Shown here in pieces: positions 12,501-21,421 of a stretch of DNA of 64,000 nt. A model generated the notes under the pieces. That model saw only the letters and a program-made list of their open reading frames with translations, had not been told where the DNA came from and searched no databases. Numbering within the stretch: position 1 is the first letter of the stretch; every line of letters starts with the position of its first letter. The position numbers and the translations under genes were made by a program. This DNA is from Yponomeuta sedellus. Taxonomy: Eukaryota; Arthropoda; Insecta; Lepidoptera; Yponomeutidae. The DNA lies in contig OW203732.1 of assembly GCA_934045075.1 (NCBI GenBank), positions 6,365,501 through 6,429,500 of the forward strand. The letters run 5' to 3'.

Positions 12501-12924
12501 TTCCAGAGATTGGAAGTATTTATCATTCTCTAGAGCCAAGAGCTTGAACTTATAAAAGGCTATAACTTTTTTATAACATTTTAAACACAGTTTTGACGCT
12601 TTGGAGTCGTTAGTAATCTATAACAAAGAGACAAAACATAGTTACGGGAGTAAACTTAAAAAAATATCGTGTGTACATTACATAAAGTCGGTGAGTGAAG
12701 TTTGGTTGTGAGGCACATTTAAAGTAATTGTGTACGCTACGATTTATTGTGTGGACCACGAAAGTAGGGCGCCGTCGTCTTTAGACTGGTGTGGTGCTGT
12801 TACTTACCTGAATGTTCAAACAGAAAAACATAATATCAGTGTAACTGACATCATGAACAACTTGCTGCAACTGATATGCATCTCTATAAACATTTCCCTC
12901 TAAGCAAATTCGGCACACAATCAT
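3554..12924 (-). CDS. ZAD C2H2 zinc-finger protein, paralogue A
   Basis: Probable DNA-binding transcription factor, nuclear. Coding exons on the minus strand: 12808-12924, 12212-12617, 11800-12048, 11235-11433, 5277-5366, 4615-4761, 3554-3704. They total 1359 nt and 452 aa, and all junctions are GT-AG with matching phases. The N-terminus has a ZAD domain (MIVCRIC in exon 1, CLKCYKK in exon 2), then an acidic linker, a lysine-rich patch, and nine C2H2 fingers. Some fingers are split by introns. The last finger is [18 protein letters not shown]. ZAD-ZNF proteins are the large insect-specific zinc-finger family, and ZAD mediates dimerisation. The start ATG at 12922-12924 leads directly into the ZAD Cys pair. 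The intron from 5367 to 11234 holds a nested transposon stack. Gene B downstream is a close paralogue in the same orientation. Targets are unknown. Confidence 0.85.
3770..3927 (-). mobile_element. 5S-rRNA-derived SINE, 3' part
   Basis: On the minus strand this matches the 3' half of the SINE at 17036-17413, including the end that reads CCCCAGCAGTGGGGACATA on the sense strand. It lies in the last intron of gene A. The last intron of gene B carries the same element in the same orientation at 21885-22130. The 5S-like head is missing here. Confidence 0.65.
4400..4512 (-). repeat. tRNA-related SINE head
   Basis: The minus strand reads GCGGTGGTAGCCTAGTGGGT (A-box-like), followed about 30 bp later by GGTCTGTTCCCATTACG (degenerate B box). 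A related head occurs at 54653. It lies in an intron of gene A. Confidence 0.4.
5628..6440. mobile_element. Nonautonomous hAT-like DNA transposon
   Basis: The termini are inverted: CAGTGGTCGGTGTAGGTATA at the left and its complement ending CCGACCACTG at the right, about 24 bp perfect. Both sides are flanked by the 8-bp direct repeat TACATAAC (5620-5627 and 6441-6448). An 8-bp duplication with CAGTG-type ends is the hAT signature. No transposase frame remains in the 813 bp. It lies in the gene A intron between exons 4 and 5. Confidence 0.8.
6578..7235 (-). pseudogene. RTE LINE reverse-transcriptase C-terminus (degraded)
   Basis: Minus-strand translation, with frameshifts, gives the RTE C-terminal region: [18 protein letters not shown], then TCILPC, then [14 protein letters not shown], a KWRWTGHM block and an RWEDDL-like block. 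It ends in an AAT trinucleotide run at 6578-6600, consistent with the microsatellite tails of RTE elements. The upstream half of the same RTE is at 10456-11010; the two are separated by a nested CR1-group LINE. Confidence 0.75.
7667..8009 (+). repeat. Left inverted repeat of the Penelope-like element
   Basis: Begins AATTAAAACTGTTTTTATAC and is the reverse complement of 8503-8846. It includes a GGCAC/GTGCC hairpin beside CGAAACGTTGG (on the complementary strand), a motif common in terminal repeats of Penelope-like elements. Confidence 0.85.
8034..8513 (+). CDS. GIY-YIG endonuclease domain of a Penelope-like element (159 aa)
   Basis: The frame runs from ATG at 8034 to TAA at 8511-8513, which lies within the right inverted repeat. 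The GIY-YIG core is visible as [20 protein letters not shown] (GVY...YIG), followed by an Arg/Glu-containing helix (AERVKEHI), an [10 protein letters not shown] block, and a [17 protein letters not shown] block with the conserved acidic residue. In full-length Penelope-like elements this domain follows the reverse transcriptase and nicks target DNA. Here the polymerase is gone. The frame has no stops or shifts, suggesting a recent insertion. Confidence 0.85.
   Translation: MHTVERVPAYLPFVRGVTDKIGSILKRASIRTIYQPPRKIHQFMRSVKHRIPLQEAGVYKLDCECGSSYIGQTKRTIAERVKEHIADVKHKRSGRSAVSEHTLSGTNHFIHFDKVKVLAREDRFFPRMIREAIEIRRHPNFNRDRGWNIPVAWEPVPVE
8503..8846 (+). repeat. Right inverted repeat of the Penelope-like element
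   Basis: Reverse complement of 7667-8009. It contains the stop codon of the GIY-YIG frame at 8511-8513, so the left arm carries an inverted copy of the ORF end. Confidence 0.85.
8867..10455 (-). pseudogene. CR1-group LINE ORF1 (esterase-like), interrupted
   Basis: Read on the minus strand: a coiled coil ([20 protein letters not shown]), a basic stretch, a tRNA-like insertion at 9970-10133, more coiled coil, a Pro/Ser-rich linker, then a conserved C-terminal domain with [24 protein letters not shown] and [15 protein letters not shown]. These blocks align with the ORF1 at 32546-33622. The layout coil plus SGNH-esterase-like domain is known for CR1-group ORF1 proteins; the esterase assignment is my inference. 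A frameshift near 9110 and a stop near 9830 break it. Confidence 0.7.
9970..10133 (-). mobile_element. Palindromic tRNA-like repeat (family T), with 14-bp target duplication
   Basis: A near-perfect palindrome with arms of about 69 bp, each holding the 3' half of a tRNA-like sequence (GCGGGTTCGAATCCCGGCAT). The tail GTTCCTTAGCACGG...AAAAATAGT is on one side only. The flanking direct repeat ACACTTTCTATACT occupies 9956-9969 and 10134-10147. It is inserted in the CR1-group ORF1. Confidence 0.8.
10456..11010 (-). pseudogene. RTE LINE reverse-transcriptase fragment
   Basis: The minus strand encodes RTE polymerase blocks: [20 protein letters not shown], then EQAGFRKN, then, across an inserted Jockey tail, [20 protein letters not shown] and KPIYLAF. 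The frame is broken by stops. It is the upstream part of the same element whose C-terminus lies at 6578-7235. Confidence 0.75.
10550..10765 (-). mobile_element. Jockey-clade LINE 3' end insertion with 13-bp target duplication
   Basis: The poly(T) at 10550-10561 followed by a GC-rich 3' UTR matches the 3' UTR at 15380-15622. The flanking duplication GCTAAAGTTTTTC is at 10537-10549 and 10766-10778. This is a heavily 5'-truncated insertion into the RTE element. Confidence 0.85.
11617..11660 (+). mobile_element. 5'-truncated family T repeat (44 bp) with target duplication
   Basis: Only the 3' end (CCTTAGCACGGGTTAGTGCA through AAAAATAGT) is present. It is flanked by AGAATCATA at 11608-11616 and 11661-11669. 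This fixes the true 3' end of the family and shows insertion by target-primed reverse transcription. Confidence 0.8.
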
Positions 12925-14550
12925 TCTAATGGTCAATATTGAATAGCAATCCCAGAAACCAGCAAGTGAAATACAGATCACAATAATTAAGCAGTTTTAT
13001 ACAATGCGGCATAATAATCAGTAATCAAATCACAGAGGGCATTTAATCAAAACAAACACAAACAATCAACAATTTCACAGAATAGGCCGACATTTTTAAC
13101 GCCTTGAGCTTGAACAAATATGTCAAAATAGCCAAAATATCGATATTCTTAAAAAAAATGTTTTCCCACCTTCGCTACTGATGTACTGGGGGTCCGTGCC
13201 CAGTAATATTGCCTATTTGCCGAATTAACTAAAAACAGCAAAACAGAAAACCGTTTCGTCGAGTTTCAGTAAGCGTATGTTTAATGTTATTTATTTTTAG
13301 GACGTTAGGACTGGTTTGCGCAAAAAATTGATATTTATAGTTTTAATAAAACTAAGTATATTACAGTAGGATAATGATATTTTATCATTTTTGTCAAAAA
13401 TATATTCCTTCCAAAACTTTATACATTTTTAAAAAGCCCATCACAACATTCTTTATTATAAACTAGGTACTAAATGCACATCAACATTCTTTGAGGTTTC
13501 AAAGTCAACGTGTGCAATACAAAATAGGGCTTTTCTTTTTCCGGTGATTTTCATTTGTGTTTGTATCTGAACATAATATTTTTTGCCTAGTTAACCTTTA
13601 ATACGTATTGGTTGGATACTTTCCTTCTATAACGCAGTCATCAGTAAGCCCGTCAGGCGAGGCACCCATCAGGCCACTCATTCTTTAAAAAAAGACCCTA
13701 TTCCACTATCTTTATAAAGTGTATCTTCGCGACTTCCTTTATGACATCCTTTTCTAATATTTTTCCTCTTTTGATAGCATTCGTAGCACAACACAGATAA
13801 GAAATATTCGCATATCGAGTCGATGAATGAAAACGTTCCCTTTCATTATGTTCGTTCAATAACCTAACAAAGGTGGAATATGCAAAAATGTATGGCTACT
13901 TGTCAAAATTCAGGAGATTTTACTCAATTCTACAAATAAAACAGTAGATCAGGAGGCAGCGCTTTAAATCAGAAAATCTCGTGATAAATTAGTAGCGGCC
14001 AGCGCGGCGCGTTGTGACATGACGTCACAAGCGGTCATGGGACTGTTAGCGGGACTCGATATTTTTCGTAACTTTGAATGCCTATAAAATCAAAACTACT
14101 AGGTATTTTTGACTACAACACAACAAAAACTAGTGTATTTGTATACATACAGGCTTTAGTGAGACAAACGTTTCAAGCGATTTGACATACCTAGTAACAT
14201 TCTTCATTCCACATCAAATATTTCTGCTCGATAAAAAAATAAAGACTTTCTTGCCAATCCTTATTCATCACAGATTAATTGATATTTTGACACTGACATC
14301 AAGGATGTAAATGAAAAAATTATAGTATACAACGCCATCTGCTGGCCGTTTGTGTACTTTGAGTACAGTCTCCATCCACAGAGGTGCAATCCTGGTAGGA
14401 CTTAGAATAATAAGGTAGGACCACAATGAAGACAGTCAGAGAAAGACCCTTTTTAAACAAACAATGAAGAGAGTCGCATCGTGAGGTTAATTCGCCCAAT
14501 GAGCTTGAGGTCGACGAATAGCCATCGCTTACAACATCAAGTACCTAGTG
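12925..14550. other. Intergenic DNA upstream of gene A
   Basis: Probable promoter side of gene A: AAAATATCGATATTC near 13134-13148 resembles a DRE core (TATCGATA) seen in many insect housekeeping promoters. Beyond it the DNA is AT-rich and I see no gene, RNA or clear transposon end. Confidence 0.4.
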
Positions 14551-14553
14551 TTA

Positions 14554-15807
14554 GGGTCGAATCACACCGGAATGGTAGTGGCCGGCAGTGGCTGGCAGCG
14601 GCAAACTCCAACCCGCGGTCGATAAGCTAGGAGCCTGGTTCAGACTATGGCGTATCGAGGTCAACCCGGAGAAAAGCACGGCGGTGCGTTTCGAACACAA
14701 GCGTGGACGGTTTCTCGGCGAAGACCCCCCCATCCGCATGTTTGGGACCCCAGTCCCCTGGCAAAAATCCGCCAAGTACCTAGGTGTCATTTTAGATAGG
14801 AACCTGACTTTCGTCCCACACATCCGGAAGGTGACCCGGACAGCCCGATTTTACCTAGGCCGCCTATCATCCATGATAGGCCGGCATAGTAGGATGTCAG
14901 CTAGGAACAAGCGAACGCTCTATAAGGTTTGCATTCGTGACTTACGCGGCACCCGTCTTCGCTCACGCGTCCCCCTCAGCCCTGTACGGACTGCAGAGGG
15001 TACAGAACATTTTTATCCGTAGGGCACTGAACGCTCACTGGTGTGTCAGGAACGCAGACCTACATCAGGACATGGAAATTCCAACCATGCAGCAATTCAT
15101 TAGGTCCCTCTCAGAGACGTTCTTCAGCACTGCTGAAGAACATCCCAACCCCCTGATCCGCGAAGCAGCGGCTTACTCTCCGCCCACGACGGACCCACGT
15201 TACCTGGTGCGCAGGCCCAGGAACGTACTCGTTGACCCGCCCGATAAATTGTCGTCTGACCTGAACCACCTCTTAGAGGCTCGGTCCTAGTCAGACGCGG
15301 CCCCCTCCTCTGCCAGTGCCCCCCTTAGGGGGGGCACTGCTCTTTCATAGCAGTTTTGTAATATAAACTCTTCTAAGCGGACGCTCCGCTAGGGAGCTCC
15401 GCTGTGCGCCCTCCTCGGCCTCGAGGGGGGTCGCTCCCGATGTGGGTTTAGGGGTCTTTAGGACCAAAACCAGTCCCAAGGTGGTGTTTAGTGGCTAGGC
15501 GCACTTCTTGTGAGTCCCACATTGGCAGCACGGCCGGGTCCGTGCTGTTATGCATGAGCATTCACTACCTCCCTCCCCCGTGTCCTCCGGAGGGTGCCCT
15601 TTATAGGGTTAAAAAAAAAAAGCATAATATTCCGCCGCACGACGCGCGTGGTCGCGCAGGACGCCGCGTCGTGGACGCCGGGCGAACTTTTAGAAGTTTT
15701 CAAGCGATGCTAGTAGTTATATATGTAAATAAAGTTTAAAATTATTTCACACTGAAAGTGCTCGCCGCGTCGCTGGCGGCCGCTGCCATTTCGGTGTGAT
15801 TCGGCCC
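14554..15807. mobile_element. PIF/Harbinger-like TIR element (TTA duplication) carrying a Jockey insertion
   Basis: The ends are inverted for about 35 bp: GGGTCGAATCACACCGGAAT at the left, and the complement ending TCGGTGTGATTCGGCCC at the right. Target duplication TTA is at 14551-14553 and 15808-15810. Three-bp TTA duplications with GGG ends are typical of PIF/Harbinger. No transposase; the interior has GC-rich CG-repeat DNA at 15630-15680. A Jockey 3' half has inserted near its left end. Confidence 0.75.
14590..15622 (+). pseudogene. Jockey-clade LINE reverse-transcriptase C-terminus and 3' UTR
   Basis: The first frame gives RLWRIEVNPEKSTAVRFEHK, KSAKYLGVILDRNLTF and TARFYLGRLSSMIGR. After a frameshift near 14930 it continues as YAAPVFAHASPSALYGLQRV to a stop at 15290. 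These are the thumb and C-terminal blocks of Jockey ORF2. A GC-rich 3' UTR and an A-run (15611-15621) follow. It is 5'-truncated, starting near the thumb region. Confidence 0.8.
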
Positions 15808-15971
15808 TTATACACAGTATTTACACAATATTTTTGTGTAAATATAAAAATTTGTAACAATATTTTAATTATATCTGAAGTGGGGGCTTATACTAATTAA
15901 ATTTCAATGTAAGGACTGAACATACAAGAGAATGTTTATTTACAAATAAGTGATTGACCAATAGAAATTCT

Positions 15972-16262
15972 AAAAACCTATTTAGAGGCTAAAAATTCCA
16001 CCCACGCCGGGATTCGAACCCGCGACCTCTGGCTATCCGTGCCAGCGCTCTTTCCAACTGAGCTAATGGGTGACTCACCGGCATCAGTGAAATTTCGAAC
16101 CTCTTTAAAATATTCTCTATATTACGTACCTACATTAAAAATAATCTAATCATGTGGGTACAGCGATATCATTCCGATGTAAAACCTTAACTGCAAAGTA
16201 GGTACTCGGGGCTGCAAGTGATGCGAATTATTTAAGCCAGATGTCGCTGCCTGTGCGTCTAG
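15972..16262. mobile_element. Family T tRNA-like repeat, rearranged copy
   Basis: It opens with the inverted tRNA-like arm (AAAAACCTATTTAGAGGCTA, then TTCGAACCCGCGACCTCTGG on the complementary sense) and switches near 16130 to the direct unit (AATCATGTGGGTACAGCG onward). The outer left end is the same base as in the other palindromic copies. Several substitutions make it one of the older copies. Confidence 0.7.
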
Positions 16263-16284
16263 CAGTGGTAGCCTGACGACGACG

Positions 16285-16870
16285 TAGCAGGGCTGTGAGG
16301 TCACTCCAGCCATACACTTACCTCAGGCAGATTTTGCAGTTAGGTAAAAACAATTTCGAGAAGGAGACCAAGAGGAGGATCCAGCTGGGCTGGGCAGCGT
16401 TTGGGAAACTACGCAGAGGCTTCAATCAGTGCGTCCTACCTGTGATGACCTACTACGGAGCCGAGACATGGACACTCATGAAAGGGCTGGTCCACCAGTT
16501 CAAAGTCGCTCAGCGAGCTATGGAGAGAGCTATGCTCGGAGTTTCTCTGAAGGATAGGTAACGAATGCATCCGACAGAGAACCAAAGTTATCGACATAGC
16601 TCAGAGAACTAGCGAGCTAAAGAGGCAGTGGGCTGGGCATATCTGGCGAAGAACCGACAACCGTTGGAGTGTTTACTCCAACGGTTGTTTGCTGAGTGGA
16701 AACGGCAAACGTAGTGTAGGACGTCCTCCGACCAGGTGGGATGACGATCTGCGAAAAACTGCCGGCAGATGCTGGATGCGGCAAGCTGAAGACAGGACGC
16801 TATTGCGCTCATTAGGGGAGGGCTATGTCCAGCAGTGGACTACATAATAAAACCTGAAGAAGAAGAAGAG
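16285..16870 (+). pseudogene. RTE LINE C-terminus with internal deletion
   Basis: The plus strand encodes YTYLRQILQLGKNNFEKETK, RRIQLGWAAFGKLR, QCVLPVMTYYGAETW, AQRAMERAMLGVSLKDR and, after frameshifts, RQWAGHIWRRTDN and a GYVQQWTT-like end with a GAA-repeat tail. About 14 residues between GKLR and NQCVLP are missing relative to the usual RTE block. It is a 3' fragment. Confidence 0.8.
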
Positions 16871-17035
16871 GAATTTAGACCGATTCCCTATCCATAGTGC
16901 ACTTGAAACAGGTTTTGTAACACAAATTAGTTTAGGCTTCAAAACAAATATTACAATGTAAGTTTTTTTCTTTGATGAGTTTGATGTCTCTGAATTTTTG
17001 AAAATTACATACTTAATTTTATTTAACTCCCTATT

Positions 17036-17413
17036 AATGTCGCAGCACCCGTGGCCTAGGCGAACGGAGTGATCGCAATCAGTCACTTGAGGTAAGCAAC
17101 AACAGTCGCGGTCAGGTGCAGGATGGGTGACCGTCCCGTGACTACCGCTAGTGGCATGTTTCCAAGCGCTTCCGGGCTTCGCAAGGCACGTTAAACCGTT
17201 GGTGCCGGCTGTCATGTAATGGCAGTCGTTAAGCCATGTCAAATGCCTTATGGGCGGCTTGATAACTTCTGACAGTAAGGCCCGCCACTGTCTTACAATC
17301 CTCCATCAACCCGGACTTGGCCCCCGTGGTGGAGTATGGCCTAACCTTCCTGCGATACAGGAAGAGACCCGTGTCCCAGCAGTGGGGACATACAAGGGTT
17401 AATAACGATAATA
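17036..17413 (+). mobile_element. 5S-rRNA-derived SINE (SINE3-like)
   Basis: The head at about 17045-17150 resembles the internal promoter part of 5S rRNA: GAGGTAAGCAAC, GGTCAGGTGC and GGATGGGTGACCGTCCCG match the order of the A, IE and C boxes in 5S genes. A body and a 3' end (CCCAGCAGTGGGGACATACA) follow and recur at 3770-3927 and 21885-22130. There are internal pol III promoter-like elements and no ORF. Confidence 0.65.
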
Positions 17414-17929
17414 TCGCAGCCTTCAGTAAATCGTCTTCTTCCTACATAGAAAAATATGCATTCTTTTTAACAAATTATGATCTATCAAATAAGTTCAAAG
17501 TGGAAAGCCGTAAAAAATTGGAAAATTTTAAATAGCAAATCGAAAAGACAGTGTGGAACAAATGTTCTTGCAAATGACAAACTCTAACAGACTTGTTTCT
17601 AAAATTGCGCCTTTTTGAAATGACCTGTAGGTATATTACCTGTGTAAGAGGAGCTATCTGCTACTTTTACTCGTGTTTATTATTATTAATACTTTTATTG
17701 CACTTAAATGTACAATGCGGCGAACTTAATGCCTTAAGCATTTTCTACAAGTTAACCGCGGGAGAAAGAAAAAATGGCAGGGGTGCAAAAAAACCAAGAG
17801 AAAAAAGTATATAAATTAAAAAAAAAAATACTTATACAAGTATATTAGGAATATATTAATATAGTATTTATTTACCTACATATTAATATAGTATTTATTT
17901 AGTTCAGGCAACAAGCGGTCTTATTTATA

Positions 17930-18563
17930 ACTAGCTGACCCAGCGAACTTCGTACCGCGAAACAGCGAACAGTTGATTCTTGATTTTTTTTATCTTTCTC
18001 TCCGCAAGAACCATCCTCATACTTCAAGGAATATTTAAAAAAAAGAATTAGCGAAATCAGGAGATCTATTTTTGAATCACTCGTATGAAATTGTATCGTC
18101 GAATGCGACATATAAGTCACACTCGTCTTCTAAGTCGCATGATCTCGTTTTTCCGTATTTATGAATCCAAATATCAATTAAGGATTAGATATTCTTCTAA
18201 ATTCATTTTCTACACTGAAGATCGCTATATTTACAATCTACAACAGTTATCAGGAGCAAATTCACATTTATCGCTAGGTAGGTATCTGTGCGCAGCACAA
18301 TACAAATTAACACAAGTTTTGACAATTAATCTATAGATCGAACGAGTGGTAAGGACCATTCGTTGCAGTCGAGTGATCACAAAGCGAGTGATTAAAAAAT
18401 ACGGAATTTCGTATGTCGAACAAAAATCAGTAGAAATCGAGCGCTCGACGCGAGACGAGTGATTCAAAAATAGAGCTCCAGTTCAGCTGCTCTCGAGATT
18501 TGCGCCTACCAACACAGTAGGCGCTCATTTTTCGGCGATTCATTTTTATATTATAGAAAAACA
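17930..18563 (-). repeat. Helitron-like repeat, split by a TIR element
   Basis: On the minus strand it runs from TCTATAATATAAAAATGAAT-like sequence to CAGCGAACTTCG... reading GCTGGGTCAGCTAG at the 3' end. The CTAG terminus and lack of TIRs or target duplication are Helitron-like. Family members are at 18568-18755, 18756-18949 and 60437-61306. It is split by the element at 18060-18479. Confidence 0.55.
18060..18479. mobile_element. 420-bp miniature TIR element
   Basis: The left end GGAGATCTATTTTTGAATCA and the right end GATTCAAAAATAGAGCTCC are inverted, with a 19-bp perfect core (ACGAGTGATTCAAAAATAG at the right). It interrupts a Helitron-like repeat whose two halves abut the ends. No coding frame. 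The target duplication is at most 1-3 bp and could not be settled, so the superfamily is open. Confidence 0.65.
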
Positions 18564-18567
18564 TATC

Positions 18568-18949
18568 TTCTATAATATAAAAATGAATCGCTGAATGTGA
18601 TGGTAAGCGCAAATTTCGAAAGCAGTTGAACCGATTTCGCTAATTCTTTTTTTAGAATATTCCTTGAAGTATGAGGATAGTTCTTACGGAGAGAAAAATA
18701 AAATAAAATTAACGAATCGGCTGTTAGGCGGTACGAAGTTCGCTGGGTCAGCTAGTATAATATAAAAATGAATCGCTGAATGTGTTGGTAAGCGCAAATC
18801 TCAAGAGCAGCTGAACCGATTTTGCTAATACTTTTGTTAGAATATTTCTTGAAGTAGGTACCTACGAGGATGGTTTTTACGGAGGGAAAAATAAAAAATA
18901 AATTAAATAATCGACTGTTAGGCGGTACGAAGTCCGCTGGGTCAGCTAG
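18568..18949 (+). repeat. Two Helitron-like repeats in tandem
   Basis: Copies 18568-18755 and 18756-18949 both run from (TC)TATAATATAAAAATG to GGGTCAGCTAG and share the GCGGTACGAAG 3' block. They are joined head to tail with no spacer. An inverted AT-rich start at 18535-18590 forms a palindrome with the neighbouring minus-strand copy. Confidence 0.6.
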
Positions 18950-20484
18950 TTATTTATAAAATGACATAGGCTTGATTTATAAAAAAATCCTCCTATAATT
19001 ATAATGTTGAGTGCCCGTGAGTGTCCAATAAGATCCATTTACGATTTAAATATGTCGGTAATATACTTGTGGAATGTAATTAATTCTTGAGTATTCCTCT
19101 GTGGTAATAAGTATTGATCACGATTCTTTTTAAGACACTCCTCAGCCCTCCTATTACGTAGCATTCCACTCTATCGAGTGAAGCATTTAGACAACTCCAA
19201 ATTGTCAAAAAATGTATGCATTTGACAGCCGGAGTAGCTTAAAAAAAGTAAAAATCAACGTCACGCAACTCAGTGGATACTTACGTAATAATGCCACAGA
19301 GGCACTTTAAATAGTCTGTGGTAAAGAGGAAAAACATAACCGTATATTCAATGAACTGTCTCTTGGTCGTTATAAAGAGGAATCGTGTTTTTATTAATAA
19401 GATCGTAAGTCTTAACGTAAATAAGTATATACTTTTACGGCACCTAAGGAACTATGCCGGTATTTTTTATTTTACCTAGTCTTACAGTCTCCACATGAGC
19501 AAAAAAATTATAACACAGTTTATACTTCTAATGAATGTTATATTTTACAATATTTTTTTGTAACAGTGATAGAAAATCTATGTATGTCTAATCGCAGTCA
19601 ATTAAAATATTTAAATTATAATTTTAACACGCTTGGTTTGGCGTCAAGCCCGATACGGGAATATTTTATCAGCGAGTTAATAACATTTTATCAATAGCAC
19701 CATTTTATTTTACTTTAATAAAACAAGGAGATCGGCTTCACGTCTTAACAATTTATCGATCCATCCAGCATTATCAATAGTGTGATTTTATAAGTACCAT
19801 TTACACAACTATGTCTTCAACGAGACGATGGTTTTTTTTCTGTTAATTACTATTTCGTCACGCCCATAGCTGTTACGTCCAGCAAATACACCAATTATAT
19901 ATAAATAAATAATATACGGTGACTTCATACGAGCCTGTTGAGGATATTAATAACAATTTTTTTGAAGAATCTCTATCTCCACGAAAATAAAAATAGTGAG
20001 AAAATCATAGCTCGGCTTATTTGGGAGTCAAACGACTAGCGAGAGTAATAAATCTCTCTAGGCCGCTAGTAGGACTTCAAACTAGTGAGGATGAGGTGTT
20101 ATTTATGGCCACTTGCTCGATATTTTTTGGTTGCCTGGCGTGTACAAAATCGCCGTCGTTGAACGACCGTGCTCTGTTTCATCTATGGCATAAGAGCAAA
20201 CGTCGATAAATGGGGAACTTCCGTCAAACTTTAGAATAAGATGGCATTGCTTTTAAGCGTCAGTTGCAGTTTAAAGGTGGAGGTGTCAAATTTTGTATGG
20301 AAACGTCAAGTTTACTATGAGAAAAGTGACGCTGTCACCGGGTCAGATAAGTTTGTCGCGTCTGCGCATCTGCTTCTGTAGGGTGACCAAGATACCGGTC
20401 GCGCAAATCTTCTAGTTACCTCTGAAGTTGGCAAGCTTCGTGTCGCAGTAGAAAAAATAGGTGACAGCGGAATGGAATACATCT
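18950..20484. other. Intergenic AT-rich DNA
   Basis: No gene found. 19110-19390 carries loosely inverted segments (ATCACGATTCTTTTTAAGAC at the left, GAGGAATCGTGTTTTTATTA at the right) that suggest an old repeat. A related segment occurs near 53300-53400. Confidence 0.4.
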
Positions 20485-20795
20485 GAGTGCTTAGTGCGAG
20501 TTTGACAGATCCAATCGAATAACTTTACTACCGCGTTAATCGAGCATTGAGTAGTGAGTATGAGTACCTAAGTTAACCGTTCGAACTGGCAAAACGCTGT
20601 CACAGTACAAGTCGCACTCGAGTTTATTCGTGTTTTGGCTGGTAAACGTGTTCACTTCTCAACGTAAACCATTACAACTCGCACTCAGCAATTTTAATTT
20701 CCATACTTGTCGCTAGGTGGCGCTTCCTCGATGCCATAGAAATATGAGTTTACGTTAACGCGATCGAGTAGTTAAAAAACTCGCACTAAGCACTC
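20485..20795. mobile_element. 311-bp miniature TIR element, copy 1
   Basis: The ends GAGTGCTTAGTGCGAGTTT and AAACTCGCACTAAGCACTC are inverted over 19 bp. A second copy in the opposite orientation lies at 55427-55733. No coding capacity and no clear target duplication. Confidence 0.7.
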
Positions 20796-21421
20796 TGCAG
20801 TGGCCGCGGCGCCAACAACAGAGCTAACTAGAGTATTTGCGCTAACTTGCGCCACTTCAGTTTATTGGCGACACGGCAACTGCAATGTAGACCGCAATTT
20901 ACTTCCGCTACGGGCCTTCGCCCTTGCGTAACAAAGTGTAGGCACCCACGCTCACCTCTGCTGTTTGTCTGTTTGTCCTGCCCTCCCTCTGAGTGATATT
21001 AGGACGATAATCCATTTATCTCCATTGGATTGCAGACTACAGAATAGTCTACTATTAACCAATCGTATTCCAATAACTCTTGCAACTAGGCGCCTCCCGC
21101 GATTTAATCTTCTTCGCGAGAGATATTCTATTGAATTTGCGTAAGTCCAATTGAATTTTCATATAATTGTAATGACGGCTATTGCTTAGTAGACTACAAA
21201 ATAGAGGCAAATAACAGCTATTGACCTCCTAATTATATTGAACAACTAGGCATGCCTGTAGTAGACCCTAGGCACAGTTTCTGTTTAGTCTAACCCAAGC
21301 GATTCACTTTGCTGTTTTATTTTGGCCTCATAGTTAGCATTTGCACAGCAATCCTCCATACTTGATTTTTATGAATTCTTCTCACAGTAAATGGTCACGC
21401 ACGTGTGTGGGTTAAGTTGAT
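20796..21421. other. Intergenic DNA, 3' side of gene B
   Basis: Nothing recognisable beyond the probable 3' UTR of gene B near 21421. No tRNA, coding frame or transposon end was seen. Confidence 0.3.

Noticed and set aside
12174..12533. 119-codon hydrophobic plus-strand frame
   Set aside because: Antisense of the acidic linker exon of gene A.
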